Below the pieces are notes generated by a model. That model had not been told where the DNA came from and did not search any database. It saw only the letters and a program-made list of their open reading frames with translations. Positions 17,017-26,646 of a stretch of 64,000 bases of DNA are shown here, piece by piece (the first letter of the stretch is position 1; the number at the start of each line of letters is the position of its first letter). The stretch is from NCBI RefSeq assembly GCF_902859805.1, contig NZ_CADIKC010000007.1:310001-374000 (forward strand). Direction: 5' to 3'. The DNA is from Paraburkholderia sediminicola. Lineage in GTDB: Bacteria; Pseudomonadota; Gammaproteobacteria; Burkholderiales; Burkholderiaceae. The position numbers and the translations under genes are program-made.

Positions 17017-18231
17017 ATGCAGATCGGCCAACGGATCGGCACGCCCCTTTCTGAATCCGCCACGCGCGTCATGCTGCTCGGCGCCGGCGAGCTCGGCAAG
17101 GAAGTGATCATCGCGCTGCAACGGCTGGGCGTCGAAGTGATCGCCGTCGACCGTTATCCGAATGCGCCGGGTCATCAGGTCGCGCATCGTTCGCACGTGA
17201 TCGACATGACCGATCGCGCCGCCTTGCGCGCGCTGGTTGAACAGGAGCGCCCGCATCTGATCGTCCCCGAGATCGAAGCCATCGCGACCGACGCGCTCGC
17301 CGCCATCGAAACCGACGGCCTCGCTGAAGTGATCCCGACCGCGCGCGCCACGCAACTTACGATGAACCGCGAAGGCATCCGCCGTCTGGCCGCGGAAGAA
17401 CTCGGCCTGCCGACCTCGCCGTACGCGTTCGCCGATTCGCTCGAGGAACTGCGCGCGGGCATCGCCAAAGTCGGCTATCCATGCGTCGTGAAGCCGGTGA
17501 TGTCGTCGTCGGGCAAGGGGCAGTCGGTGCTGAAGAGCGACGCGGACGTCGAAACCGCCTGGCAATATGCAATGGCGGGTGGCCGCGTAAATCACGGCCG
17601 GGTGATCGTCGAAGGTTTTATCGACTTCGAATACGAAATCACGCAACTCACCGTGCGCGCGATCGATCCGGCGAGCGGCGAAGTCAGCACGTATTTCTGC
17701 GACCCGATCGGCCACGTGCAGGTGGCGGGCGATTACGTCGAATCGTGGCAGCCGCAGCCGATGAGCCCGCTCGCGCTGGAGCGTTCGCGCGAAGTGGCGC
17801 ACAAGGTCACTGCGGCATTGGGCGGCAGGGGCCTGTTCGGTGTGGAACTTTTCGTGCGTGGCGATGACGTATGGTTCTCGGAAGTGAGCCCGCGTCCGCA
17901 CGATACGGGTCTCGTCACGCTGTGTTCGCAACGCTTCTCGGAGTTCGAACTGCACGCGCGCGCGATTCTCGGTTTGCCGGTGGATACGTCGCTGCGGGCG
18001 CCTGGCGCCTCGGCGGTGATTTACGGCGGGCTGGACGAAACGGCGATCGCTTTCGAAGGTGTCGCGGCGGCGTTGGCCGTGCCGAACGCGGATCTGCGGC
18101 TCTTCGGCAAGCCGGAGAGCTTCGTCAAGCGCCGCATGGGTGTGGCGCTCGCCACTGGCGAGACGACCGACGAAGCGCGCTCGCGCGCGAAGCAGGCCGC
18201 GGCGGCGGTGCGGCCGGTTTCCACGAAGTAA
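17017..18231 (+). CDS. purT: formate-dependent GAR transformylase (PurT)
   Basis: A 404-residue ATP-grasp enzyme that makes formyl-glycinamide ribonucleotide from GAR, formate and ATP in purine biosynthesis. The N-terminal nucleotide-binding fold begins RVMLLGAGELGKEV. The ATP-grasp core has PCVVKPVMSSSGKGQSV, RVIVEGFIDFEYEITQLTV, and the metal and phosphate residues in GLFGVELFV and FSEVSPRPHDTG. These are signature stretches of PurT. The length equals the usual family size. It is monocistronic as far as can be seen. Confidence 0.97.
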   Translation: MQIGQRIGTPLSESATRVMLLGAGELGKEVIIALQRLGVEVIAVDRYPNAPGHQVAHRSHVIDMTDRAALRALVEQERPHLIVPEIEAIATDALAAIETDGLAEVIPTARATQLTMNREGIRRLAAEELGLPTSPYAFADSLEELRAGIAKVGYPCVVKPVMSSSGKGQSVLKSDADVETAWQYAMAGGRVNHGRVIVEGFIDFEYEITQLTVRAIDPASGEVSTYFCDPIGHVQVAGDYVESWQPQPMSPLALERSREVAHKVTAALGGRGLFGVELFVRGDDVWFSEVSPRPHDTGLVTLCSQRFSEFELHARAILGLPVDTSLRAPGASAVIYGGLDETAIAFEGVAAALAVPNADLRLFGKPESFVKRRMGVALATGETTDEARSRAKQAAAAVRPVSTK

Positions 18232-18360
18232 GCTGCGTTAAAGGGCTGCTTTGCGGCGCTGCAGCGTGTCGAGGTGCAGTGAAGTGAAATACTCGTGCGC
18301 TGCGCAAACCTGCCGCGCGCGAAACCCGACTCATTGAAGTTCGTTGAAGTAGAGGTGCGT

Positions 18361-18579
18361 ATGCCCCTGGAATCCCGCGAGAACATGCACATGCGGTCTG
18401 GAAGGTTCGGCCGCCTCGGCGCACTGGTTGTGATGCTCGCGCTGTGTGCGGGGATGACAGGGTGCGGCCTCGCCGCCGCGCCGTGCCGGGTTGCGTCGGC
18501 TGGACTGAAGATCGTGCCGCTGGTCGGACACGTCGCCGCCGCGCCGACCGACGCTTGCGCCGACGTAATCGATCCATAA
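18361..18579 (+). CDS. small lipoprotein, DUF6726-like
   Basis: A 72-residue protein with a hydrophobic N-terminal helix (LGALVVMLALCAGMTGCG) ending in a lipobox-like TGC. The short mature part is APCRVASAGLKIVPLVGHVAA, followed by DACADVIDP. The pattern of a short lipoprotein with paired cysteines resembles a family I recall as DUF6726, common in Burkholderiaceae. ATG codons at 18361, 18385 and 18391 are all possible starts. The role is unknown; it is likely anchored in the periplasm. Confidence 0.65.
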   Translation: MPLESRENMHMRSGRFGRLGALVVMLALCAGMTGCGLAAAPCRVASAGLKIVPLVGHVAAAPTDACADVIDP

Positions 18580-18664
18580 GCAATCCACGGCCGGTTCGCG
18601 ATGTTCCGGGCGCGCAACACAGCCGCCGCCCATGCTTGATGTGCAACAACAATCGAGGCATCGA

Positions 18665-19033
18665 ATGAATAAATGGCTTGTTGCAGTCACCGCGGCAGCG
18701 GGTCTTGCGGCGCTGGTCGGCAATGCATGGGCTGCGCCCTTGAATCTCGCTGATATTCAGGCGAAGAATCGCCAGACGCACAAATATACCTGCGCGACCG
18801 GCAAAATTCTGCAGGTGACCTACTGGAATACGGCGAACGGCCAGAGCTTCGCGCTCGTGCCTGTCAAAGGCCAGCAACTGCTGTTCGTCAACACGATCTC
18901 GGCTTCCGGCGCGAAGTATCAGGCCGGCAGTTACACCTGGTGGACCAAGGGCCCGCGCGCCGACCTGTACGACGCGACGGACGGCGAAAACGCCCCGCCG
19001 ATGCTGTCCGACTGCGTCACCATCAATCGCTGA
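18665..19033 (+). CDS. MliC-type lysozyme-inhibitor domain protein
   Basis: A 122-residue exported protein with a signal peptide ending at GNAWAAPL. The mature part matches the MliC/PliC fold: KYTCATGKILQVTYWN near the N-terminus, a central ISASGAKYQAG, then YTWWTKGPRADLYD and a final Cys in LSDC, so one disulfide is likely. MliC proteins block C-type lysozyme in the periplasm or at the outer membrane. The conserved SGxxY part of the inhibitory loop is present. No lipobox is seen, so it is probably periplasmic and soluble. The start at 18665 gives the signal peptide directly. Confidence 0.8.
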   Translation: MNKWLVAVTAAAGLAALVGNAWAAPLNLADIQAKNRQTHKYTCATGKILQVTYWNTANGQSFALVPVKGQQLLFVNTISASGAKYQAGSYTWWTKGPRADLYDATDGENAPPMLSDCVTINR

Positions 19034-19327
19034 GCATGATGCGGCGGCTTTCTTCAACCGTGCCGCCTGCCTCGCCTGACGTTCGCCCTACGTTTGCGTC
19101 TGCCTTGCGGCGCTGCCCGCCTGCGCACATCCTTTCCGTTCGAGTAGTAAGCTGTCCGGCATGGCATCCGCTGTGCCCGCTGCCATTGCTGTTGCCTGTG
19201 TCGTCGCTATCGCCGTTATGTCAGGCCGCGCCTGGCTCGCGCGGCTGTCGTCGTCTTCGATCGTCCGATATTGGACTTCAACGGGCGGGCTCATGGCCCG
19301 CGTCCGTTTCATCAAGCGAGACCCTCC

Positions 19328-20980
19328 ATGAAAGCATCGGACCTGTTCGTCAAATCGCTGGAAGCCGAAGGTGTCGAGTACGTGTTCGGCATCCCGGGTG
19401 AAGAAAATCTCGATCTCCTCGAATCGCTGCGCCGCTCGAAAATTCGTCTGATTCTCACGCGTCACGAGCAGGCGGCCGGTTTCATGGCCGCCACGTATGG
19501 CCGCCTCACCGGACGCACCGGCGTGTGTCTGGCCACCCTCGGGCCGGGCGCGACCAACTTCGTGACCGCTGCCGCGTATGCGCAGTTGGGCGGCATGCCG
19601 ATGCTGATGGTGACCGGGCAAAAGCCGATCAAATCCAGCAAGCAGGGGCATTTTCAGATCGTCGACGTGGTGCGGATGATGGAGCCGCTCACCAAGTACA
19701 CGCGGCAGATCGTGTCGGTCGCCAACATTCCAGCCGCGGTGCGCGAAGCGGTCCGTCAGGCCGAGGAAGAGCGGCCGGGCGCCACGCACCTCGAATTGCC
19801 TGAAGACGTCGCGCACGAAGAGGGCGACGGTCATCCGATTCCGAAGAGCTTCAGCCGCCGCCCCGTTGCCGAGGAAAAGGCGGTGGCGCGCGCGGTCGAG
19901 GCGATTACGAAAGCGAAGCATCCCCTGCTGATGATCGGCGCGGGCGGCAACCGCAAGACCACCACCAAGATGTTGCGCGAATTCGTCGACCAGATCGGCA
20001 TCCCGTTTTTTACGACGCAGATGGGCAAGGGCGTGATCGATGAATCGCACCCGATGTGGCTCGGCAACGCGACCTTGTCCGACGGTGACTTCGTGCATCG
20101 CGCGATCGATCACGCGGATTGCATCATCAATGTCGGCCACGACGTGATCGAGAAGCCGCCGTTTTTCATGCGCAGCGGCGATGCCGGCGAGAAGACGGTG
20201 ATTCACGTCAACTTTCTCGGCGCGGAAGTCGACACGGTGTATTTCCCGCAGATCGAGGTGGTCGGCGATATCGCCAACGCCGTGTGGCAGCTCAAGGAAA
20301 GCCTCAAGGAGCGTCAGGAACACTGGGACTTCACGCGTTTCAAGGAGATCAAGCAGCACTTCGAGGAGCATCTGGTCAAAGGCCAGCACGACGACCGTTT
20401 CCCGATGTACCCCGTGCGGATCGTCAACGACGTCTACGAGACCACGCCGGTGGACGGCATCGTCTGTCTGGACAACGGCATGTACAAGATCTGGTTCGCG
20501 CGCTACTACCGCGCACACGAACCGAATTCGCTGCTGCTCGACAACGCATTGGCGTCGATGGGCGCCGGTTTGCCGTCGGCGATCGCAACCAAGATCGTGC
20601 ATCCGGACCGCAAGGTCATGGCGGTGTGCGGCGACGGCGGCTTCATGATGAATTCGCAGGAGCTGGAAACGGCAGTGCGTCTGAAGCTCGACCTGGTGGT
20701 CCTGATTTTGCGCGACGACGCGTTCGGCATGATCCGCTGGAAGCAGGAAAACATGAACTTCCCGGACTACGGCATGACGCTGCGCAACCCGGATTTCGTC
20801 GCGTATGCAGAGAGCTACGGCGCGAAGGGGCATCGCATTGAATCGGCCGCGGAATTCGCGCCGCTGCTGCGCGAATGTTTCGCGACACCCGGCGTGCATG
20901 TGATCGATCTGCCGATCGACTACTCGGACAACGAGCGTGTGTTGAATCGCGAGATCAAGCGGCTGAGCGCCCAACTATGA
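19328..20980 (+). CDS. acetolactate synthase large-subunit-like TPP enzyme
   Basis: A 550-residue thiamine diphosphate enzyme. The N-terminal pyrimidine-binding domain has the catalytic glutamate in RHEQAAGFMAATYGRLTG. The C-terminal domain has the TPP/Mg motif starting GDGGFMMNSQELETA and running through LRDDAFGMIRWKQ. The family makes acetolactate from two pyruvates, or related 2-keto acid condensations or decarboxylations. No small regulatory subunit (ilvH type) is adjacent, and an aldehyde dehydrogenase gene follows 94 bp downstream. This suggests a catabolic or overflow role rather than branched-chain amino acid synthesis. The start at 19328 opens with MKASDLFVKSLEAEGV, the usual family start. 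Confidence 0.9.
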   Translation: MKASDLFVKSLEAEGVEYVFGIPGEENLDLLESLRRSKIRLILTRHEQAAGFMAATYGRLTGRTGVCLATLGPGATNFVTAAAYAQLGGMPMLMVTGQKPIKSSKQGHFQIVDVVRMMEPLTKYTRQIVSVANIPAAVREAVRQAEEERPGATHLELPEDVAHEEGDGHPIPKSFSRRPVAEEKAVARAVEAITKAKHPLLMIGAGGNRKTTTKMLREFVDQIGIPFFTTQMGKGVIDESHPMWLGNATLSDGDFVHRAIDHADCIINVGHDVIEKPPFFMRSGDAGEKTVIHVNFLGAEVDTVYFPQIEVVGDIANAVWQLKESLKERQEHWDFTRFKEIKQHFEEHLVKGQHDDRFPMYPVRIVNDVYETTPVDGIVCLDNGMYKIWFARYYRAHEPNSLLLDNALASMGAGLPSAIATKIVHPDRKVMAVCGDGGFMMNSQELETAVRLKLDLVVLILRDDAFGMIRWKQENMNFPDYGMTLRNPDFVAYAESYGAKGHRIESAAEFAPLLRECFATPGVHVIDLPIDYSDNERVLNREIKRLSAQL

Positions 20981-21074
20981 ATGGTGCGGCCATGTGCGGC
21001 CACATGCGGCAACGGCACATAGCCCTTGCCGCATGCACGGCTGATGTCAGGCATTGGATCAAGGAGAACGCGTC

Positions 21075-22511
21075 ATGTTGAACAAGACTTACCCGTACTA
21101 CCTCGCCAACGTTGCGGTGGCGGCCAACACCGATCTCGAAGTCACGGATAAATTCAGCGGCGAAGTGGCGACCCGTGTGGCGATGGCGGACGCGGCGGCG
21201 ATCGACAAAGCGATCGGCTATGCCGTCGAAGCGATGCCCGCAATGCGCGCGTTCCCGCCGTTCAAACGTCAGGCGGTGCTCGAACACTGCGTGAAGCGCT
21301 TTCGCGAGCGTTATGACGAATTGGCGCTCGCGCTGTGTATCGAAGCGGGCAAGCCGATCAACGACTCGAAAGGCGAGGTCACGCGTCTGATCGACACGTT
21401 CAAGGTGGCGGCCGAAGAATCGGTGCGCATCGACGGCGAGATCATCAATCTGGAGATTTCACCGCGAGCGAAGGGCTATCACGGCTACGTGAAGCGCGTG
21501 CCGATCGGTCCGTGCTCGTTTATCTCGCCGTTCAATTTTCCGCTGAACCTGACCGCGCACAAGGTCGCGCCGGCGATCGCGGCAGGCGTGCCGTTCGTGT
21601 TGAAACCGGCGAGCCGCACGCCGGTCGGCGCCTTGATCATGGGCGAGATTCTGGCGGAAACCGACTTGCCGAAAGGCGCATTCTCGATTCTTCCCGCGCA
21701 TCGCGACGGCGCCGATCTGTTCACCACCGATGAGCGCTTCAAGCTGCTTTCCTTCACCGGCTCGCCCGCGGTGGGCTGGGAACTGAAGAAAAAGGCCGGC
21801 AAGAAGAAGGTGATTCTGGAATTGGGCGGCAACGCGGCGGCCATCGTCGACGGCGATCAGGGCGAGAAGCTCGATTACGTGGTCGACCGGCTGGCGTTCG
21901 GTGCGTTCTATCAGTCGGGGCAGAGTTGCATTGGCGTGCAGCGGATTCTGGTGCACGCGAAGCTCTACGACGCGTTGCGCGAGAAGCTGATCGCGAAGAC
22001 GAAGTCGTTGATCATGGGCGATCCGAAGGACGAAAAGACCTTTGTCGGGCCGATGATCTCCGAATCCGAGTCCAGGCGTCTCGCCGGCTGGATGGAGAGC
22101 GCGGTACAGGCAGGCGCGAAGATCGTCGCCGGCGGCAAGGTGGAGGGCGCGATGTTCGAGGCCACGCTGCTCGAAGGCGTGAAGCGCGACACCGACCTCT
22201 ATCGCAAGGAAGCCTTCGGCCCGGTAGCGATTCTGGAGCGTTTCGACGATTTCGACGCCGCGCTTGCCACCGTCAACGACAGCGACTTCGGCCTGCAGGC
22301 CGGCGTATTCACCGATTCGCTCGCCCATGCGCACCGCGCGTGGGACCTACTCGACGTGGGCGGCGTGGTGATCAACGACGTGCCGTCGTTCCGGGTCGAC
22401 AACATGCCGTATGGCGGCGTGAAAGATTCCGGGCTCGGGCGCGAAGGCGTGCGCTACGCGATCGAAGATATGACCGAGATGCGCCTGATGGTGATGCGCG
22501 AGACGTGGTGA
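21075..22511 (+). CDS. NAD(P)-dependent aldehyde dehydrogenase
   Basis: A 478-residue ALDH superfamily enzyme. The catalytic glutamate lies in LELGGNAAAIV and the nucleophilic cysteine in YQSGQSCIGVQR. The cofactor fold has FNFPLNLTAHKVAPAIAAG and FTGSPAVG. The start at 21075 is preceded by an ideal AAGGAG site. The closest character is of the non-phosphorylating glyceraldehyde-3-phosphate or lactaldehyde-type dehydrogenases, but the substrate cannot be fixed from sequence. It follows the acetolactate-synthase-like gene and is probably cotranscribed, so it may oxidise an aldehyde made or released by that TPP enzyme. Confidence 0.92.
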   Translation: MLNKTYPYYLANVAVAANTDLEVTDKFSGEVATRVAMADAAAIDKAIGYAVEAMPAMRAFPPFKRQAVLEHCVKRFRERYDELALALCIEAGKPINDSKGEVTRLIDTFKVAAEESVRIDGEIINLEISPRAKGYHGYVKRVPIGPCSFISPFNFPLNLTAHKVAPAIAAGVPFVLKPASRTPVGALIMGEILAETDLPKGAFSILPAHRDGADLFTTDERFKLLSFTGSPAVGWELKKKAGKKKVILELGGNAAAIVDGDQGEKLDYVVDRLAFGAFYQSGQSCIGVQRILVHAKLYDALREKLIAKTKSLIMGDPKDEKTFVGPMISESESRRLAGWMESAVQAGAKIVAGGKVEGAMFEATLLEGVKRDTDLYRKEAFGPVAILERFDDFDAALATVNDSDFGLQAGVFTDSLAHAHRAWDLLDVGGVVINDVPSFRVDNMPYGGVKDSGLGREGVRYAIEDMTEMRLMVMRETW

Positions 22512-22889
22512 CGGGGCGGTGCGGCGGATCGGGTTGAGCCGGACTGTCATGCATCTGTCGCACGCGCGCACTACGCTGCCTGCGAAGCGTTCCGACCCTC
22601 GCAGGCCGCTTTTCGGCGCCGGTGCGGACGGTCTGGCGAGCGGCTCGCCGTCTGCCTTTCGCCCGCGTAAGCAGAAAGCGGACGGATGCGCCATGAGTGT
22701 TTTTGCTGAAGTGCTACAATACCGGCCTTTCCGGCGGGTGTTTCCGCCGGCCGGAGCCGGCCGCATTTTTCCCGTAATACTGACGGGTCCCGTGCGGAAC
22801 GCCGTGGCTCCGCCTTCATCCTGATGCCCTCTGCGGTTCCGACCGCTGCCGCGCGCACCGCGCCAAGCGCATTTTTAGCGAAAGCCACC
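22512..22889 (+). promoter_or_regulatory. promoter and long GC-rich leader of rhlE
   Basis: An extended -10 element, TGC followed by TACAAT, lies at 22712-22720 and would start transcription near 22727. This leaves an untranslated leader of about 160 nt before the ATG at 22890. The leader opens with strong hairpin potential: CCGGCGG...CCGCCGG near 22730-22752, then CCGGAGCCGG. No -35 match is evident, as expected for an extended -10 promoter. No open frame in the rest of this 378-bp spacer looks real. Confidence 0.5.
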
Positions 22890-24377
22890 ATGTCCGACAC
22901 AGCCGTCACGCCCAGTACTGCGACTTTTGATCAATTCGGTCTCGCGCCCGACATCCTGAAAGCCGTCAAAGAATCGGGCTACACCATCCCTACGCCGATC
23001 CAGGAGCAGGCGATTCCCGTCGTGCTGGCCGGCCGGGACATGATGGGCGCCGCGCAAACCGGTACTGGCAAGACCGCGAGCTTCTCGCTGCCGATCATTC
23101 AGCGCTTGCTGCCGCAGGCCAGCACGAGCGCATCGCCCGCCCGCCATCCGGTGCGCGCGCTGATCCTCACGCCGACCCGCGAACTGGCCGACCAGGTGGC
23201 GGCGAACGTGCAGTCGTACGCGAAGCACACGGCGCTGCGCAGTGCCGTGGTGTTCGGCGGTGTCGATATGAATCCGCAGTCCGAGCAGCTGCGCCGCGGC
23301 GTCGAAATTCTGATCGCGACGCCAGGCCGTCTGCTCGATCACGTGCAACAGAAAACCGCGAATCTCGGCCAGGTGCAGATCCTCGTTCTCGACGAAGCCG
23401 ACCGGATGCTCGACATGGGCTTCCTGCCGGATTTGCAGCGCATCCTGAACCTGCTGCCGAAGGAACGTCAGACGCTGCTGTTTTCGGCCACGTTCTCGGG
23501 CGAAATCAAGAAGCTGGCCGCCACGTATCTGCGCGACCCGCAGACGATCGAAGTCGCGCGCAGCAATTCGACTGCGACCAATGTGACGCAGATCGTTTAT
23601 GAAGTGGCCGAGGGCGACAAGACGGGCGCGGTCGTTAAGCTGATTCGCGACCGCGGCCTGAAGCAGGTCATCGTGTTCTGTAATAGCAAGATCGGCGCGA
23701 GCCGGTTGGCGCGGAGTCTGGAGCGCGACGGTGTGATCGCCACGGCGATTCACGGCGACCGGACCCAGAATGAGCGGATGCAGGCTCTGGACGCGTTCAA
23801 GCGTGGTGAGATCGAGGCCCTGGTGGCGACTGACGTCGCTGCGCGCGGTTTGGACATTGCCGAACTGCCCGCCGTGATCAACTTCGATCTGCCGTTCAAC
23901 GCGGAAGATTATGTGCACCGGATTGGCCGTACCGGACGTGCTGGCGCTTCCGGCGATGCATTGTCGCTGTGCAGCCCGAATGAGCGTAAGCAGCTTGCCG
24001 ACATCGAAAAGCTGATCAAGCGGCCTTTGGAAGTGCAACACCTGACCGTCGATACGCCGGTGCGGCATCACCATGAAGAGCGTCCGCCGCGGCGTGAGCG
24101 TGTGGATGGACGTGCAGAGGGCCGTGAAGAGCGGGGTGGTCGCCGGCGTTCGGGGGCTTCGTCTTCAGGTTCGTTTGACCGGCCGCATCATCATCGTGCG
24201 CAGCCTGTGGATGATTTCTTCCTCAAGCCCTATGAGCCTTCGGCGGCTTCGGTGAGGAAGGTTGAGGAGGCGGCTGCCTCGTCTGCTACTGCTCCGCAGA
24301 AGTCGACTTCGAAGCAGCCGTTGGCTGCGCTGCTGGGTGGGTTTGGGATGCCGAGGAAGTCGCCTTCGTCTTCCTGA
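22890..24377 (+). CDS. rhlE: DEAD-box ATP-dependent RNA helicase, RhlE type
   Basis: A 495-residue helicase. All core motifs are present: FDQFGLAPDILKAV (Q motif region), AQTGTGKT (Walker A), PTRELADQ, TPGRLLD, VLDEADRMLDMGF (DEAD), SATF, then VFCNSK, ATDVAARGLDI and HRIGRTGRAG. The order and the PTPIQEQAIP and DMMGAAQTGTGKTASFSLP stretches fit RhlE. The C-terminal ~110 residues are an Arg/Gly/Ser/His-rich basic tail for RNA binding. Members act in ribosome assembly, RNA decay and cold adaptation. The start at 22890 is set by the alignable N-terminus; an in-frame ATG at 22824 lies inside the structured leader. Confidence 0.95.
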   Translation: MSDTAVTPSTATFDQFGLAPDILKAVKESGYTIPTPIQEQAIPVVLAGRDMMGAAQTGTGKTASFSLPIIQRLLPQASTSASPARHPVRALILTPTRELADQVAANVQSYAKHTALRSAVVFGGVDMNPQSEQLRRGVEILIATPGRLLDHVQQKTANLGQVQILVLDEADRMLDMGFLPDLQRILNLLPKERQTLLFSATFSGEIKKLAATYLRDPQTIEVARSNSTATNVTQIVYEVAEGDKTGAVVKLIRDRGLKQVIVFCNSKIGASRLARSLERDGVIATAIHGDRTQNERMQALDAFKRGEIEALVATDVAARGLDIAELPAVINFDLPFNAEDYVHRIGRTGRAGASGDALSLCSPNERKQLADIEKLIKRPLEVQHLTVDTPVRHHHEERPPRRERVDGRAEGREERGGRRRSGASSSGSFDRPHHHRAQPVDDFFLKPYEPSAASVRKVEEAAASSATAPQKSTSKQPLAALLGGFGMPRKSPSSS

Positions 24378-24499
24378 TTGCTGGCTTTTTTGCCTGGCTC
24401 TGGTTGTTTTTAGCGTTTCTTTTCTGAGCGCTTGTTTTCTGAGCGGTTCACCGGCGCTGCCTCTATTTGGGGCGGCCGCTACGGTCCGCCGCCATCACA

Positions 24500-25384
24500 T
24501 CACACTTGCACGCCCGTGCGCTGCGCCCATGCTGCCGTCGCGGCAGCATAAAAACCCTCTAGCGTCGTATGCCCGGTCCCGTCTAGCCCAAGACCCAGGT
24601 GACGCGCGGCTGCGCCCAGCGCTTCAAGCGGTTTGTCATTGTCCAGCGCAGTTGCGCCGTTTTGCTTGCTGAGCTTTTCGCCCTGATCGTTCGTGACCAC
24701 CGGTACGTGCAGATACTCCGGGGTCGGTACGCCCAGGCAACGCTGCAGGTAGATCTGCCGCGCCGTTGAATCCATCAGGTCCGCGCCGCGCACAATGTGC
24801 GTAATTCCCGCGTCCGCATCGTCAACTACCACCGCCAGTTGGTATGCCCACTGATCGTCAGCGCGTCTCAGCACGAAGTCGCCGACCTCGGTGGCCAGGT
24901 TTTGCGTCTGTTTACCCTGCCAGCGGTCTTCGAATGTGATCACCGCCGCGTCGCCGTCGGGTACGCGCAGGCGCCATGCGCGCGCCGGTTTGTCGTGCAG
25001 GCCGCTGCGGCAGGTGCCGGGGTAGGCAAGCGTAGTGTTGCGCGCGTGGGCATGCAGCAGCGAATCAGCAATCTCCTTGCGCGTGCAGCCGCATGGATAG
25101 ACCAGGCCGGCAGACTTCAATTGCTCCAGTGCTTCCTGATAGCGCGCAAGACGATCGCTTTGCCAGACCGGCGTCTCGTCTGCGTGCATGCCGAAATGCT
25201 CGAGGGTCGACAGAATCTCCTCGGCCGCGCCTGGGACGGTGCGAGGCCCGTCGATGTCTTCGACCCGCACCAGCCACGCACCGGCATGCGCACGCGCGTC
25301 CAGCCAGCTTGCGAGTGCGCTCACCAGTGAGCCGAAATGCAAGGGCCCGGTAGGCGACGGCGCGAAGCGTCCACGATAGGTCAT
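24500..25384 (-). CDS. gluQ: glutamyl-Q tRNA(Asp) synthetase
   Basis: A 294-residue paralogue of glutamyl-tRNA synthetase without the anticodon-binding domain. It attaches glutamate to queuosine in tRNA(Asp). The start MTYRGRFAPSPTGPLHFGSL carries the HIGH-equivalent motif. The zinc site has CGCTRKEI followed by Y.GTC. The KMSKS-equivalent is EKLSKQNG near residue 240. The length and the missing C-terminal domain distinguish it from GltX. An upstream in-frame start at 25450 adds 22 residues before the conserved N-terminus and was rejected. Confidence 0.94.
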   Translation of the reverse strand: MTYRGRFAPSPTGPLHFGSLVSALASWLDARAHAGAWLVRVEDIDGPRTVPGAAEEILSTLEHFGMHADETPVWQSDRLARYQEALEQLKSAGLVYPCGCTRKEIADSLLHAHARNTTLAYPGTCRSGLHDKPARAWRLRVPDGDAAVITFEDRWQGKQTQNLATEVGDFVLRRADDQWAYQLAVVVDDADAGITHIVRGADLMDSTARQIYLQRCLGVPTPEYLHVPVVTNDQGEKLSKQNGATALDNDKPLEALGAAARHLGLGLDGTGHTTLEGFYAAATAAWAQRTGVQV

Positions 25385-25511
25385 GGGTTCGATGGGTGTG
25401 CTGATGCGCAAATACGCGGAACAACTGCGAGATTCATGCCGCTCAGCCATGAATCCATATGGGGGCGGCGGGCCGCAACGTGAAGACGCCCGGCCGCTGC
25501 AATCGCCCGCA

Positions 25512-26375
25512 TCACGCGGCGTGCGCCGCCTTGCTGTCCGGATGGCATTCCGGACATGTCTTGCCTGCCACGTACATCGGCGATTGTTGCGCCTCGGGCG
25601 TCACCACCGCGCGGCAGCCGAAGCATTGCACGGTCGCGGTCGGCTCCAGTTGCGGATTGAGCGCGGTGCGGTAGTCGAAGACGAAGCAGTCGCCGTGATA
25701 GTGCGCGCCGCCGACTTCTTCGAAATACTTCAGGATGCCGCCTTCGAGCTGGTACACGTTCTCGATGCCGACTTCCTTCATATGGATCGCCGCCTTCTCG
25801 CAGCGAATCCCGCCTGTGCAGAACGACACGACCGTCTTGCCTTCGAGATCGGCGCGGTTTTGTTCGATGACTTCGGGAAATTCGCTGAATTTCGTAATGC
25901 GGTAGTCGAGCGCGTCGTCGAACGTGCCGACGTCCACTTCGAATGCATTGCGTGTGTCCAGCATCACGACGGGGCGGCCTTCGTCGTCATGGCCGCGGTC
26001 GAGCCAGCTTTTCAGCGTGGGGGCGTCGACAAACGGCGCGCGGCCAAGCTCCGGCCGGATGGCCGGCTTTTTCATGGTGATGATCTCGCGCTTGAGCTTG
26101 ACCAGCATGCGGGTGAACGGCTGCTTGTCCGACAGGCTTTCCTTGAACTGCAGATTGACGAACTTGCCGTCGAACAGCGCGTCGTGACGGATGTAGTCGA
26201 TGAACGCGTCTGCAGCTTCGCGCGTGCCGGCGACGAACAGGTTGATGCCTTCCGGCGCCAGCAGGATGGTGCCGCGCAAGCCGAGCGCATTACAGCGCTC
26301 CGTAACGAACGGGCGCCATGCGGCGGTGTCTTCGATGGTCGCGAAATGATACGCGGCGAGATTGACGATACTCAT
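25512..26375 (-). CDS. trhO: tRNA uridine-5-hydroxylase TrhO (rhodanese domain)
   Basis: A 287-residue protein of the YceA/TrhO family, which hydroxylates uridine 34 of certain tRNAs using oxygen. The N-terminal domain begins MSIVNLAAYHFATIED. The rhodanese domain has the active cysteine in SFCTGGIRCEKAA, near residue 186. The C-terminal extension holds a zinc-ribbon-like CFGC...CPEC pair. These three parts in order are diagnostic. It is the next gene upstream of gluQ on the same strand (about 130 bp apart), so two tRNA modification enzymes for the wobble base sit together. Confidence 0.94.
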   Translation of the reverse strand: MSIVNLAAYHFATIEDTAAWRPFVTERCNALGLRGTILLAPEGINLFVAGTREAADAFIDYIRHDALFDGKFVNLQFKESLSDKQPFTRMLVKLKREIITMKKPAIRPELGRAPFVDAPTLKSWLDRGHDDEGRPVVMLDTRNAFEVDVGTFDDALDYRITKFSEFPEVIEQNRADLEGKTVVSFCTGGIRCEKAAIHMKEVGIENVYQLEGGILKYFEEVGGAHYHGDCFVFDYRTALNPQLEPTATVQCFGCRAVVTPEAQQSPMYVAGKTCPECHPDSKAAHAA

Positions 26376-26646
26376 GTGTGTCCAGCGGTAAGAAGTGGCG
26401 GCGCGGAAAACGGGGCGCATTGAAACGCCCGCGTTCAAACTCCGTGCGGCGCGGCCACGTCGAAAAGGGCGAAACCCGTATTATCCCTCAAGCTGGCGCT
26501 TTGGCCGACCTGGCCGAATGGCCAACCCTTTGCGGCAGCGCAAATCGCCTGCACAACACGGGTGCGCGGTGCGCTCGCGTTGCCGTCCTAAGCCGAACGG
26601 CTAACGCGCGGTTTTGGCCTGAAAACTCCGGAAGGGTGGAGTTACA

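Noticed and set aside
19088..20974. 628-codon minus-strand frame opposite the acetolactate-synthase-like gene
   Set aside because: It is antisense to a well-supported TPP enzyme and shows His/Arg-rich non-protein composition.
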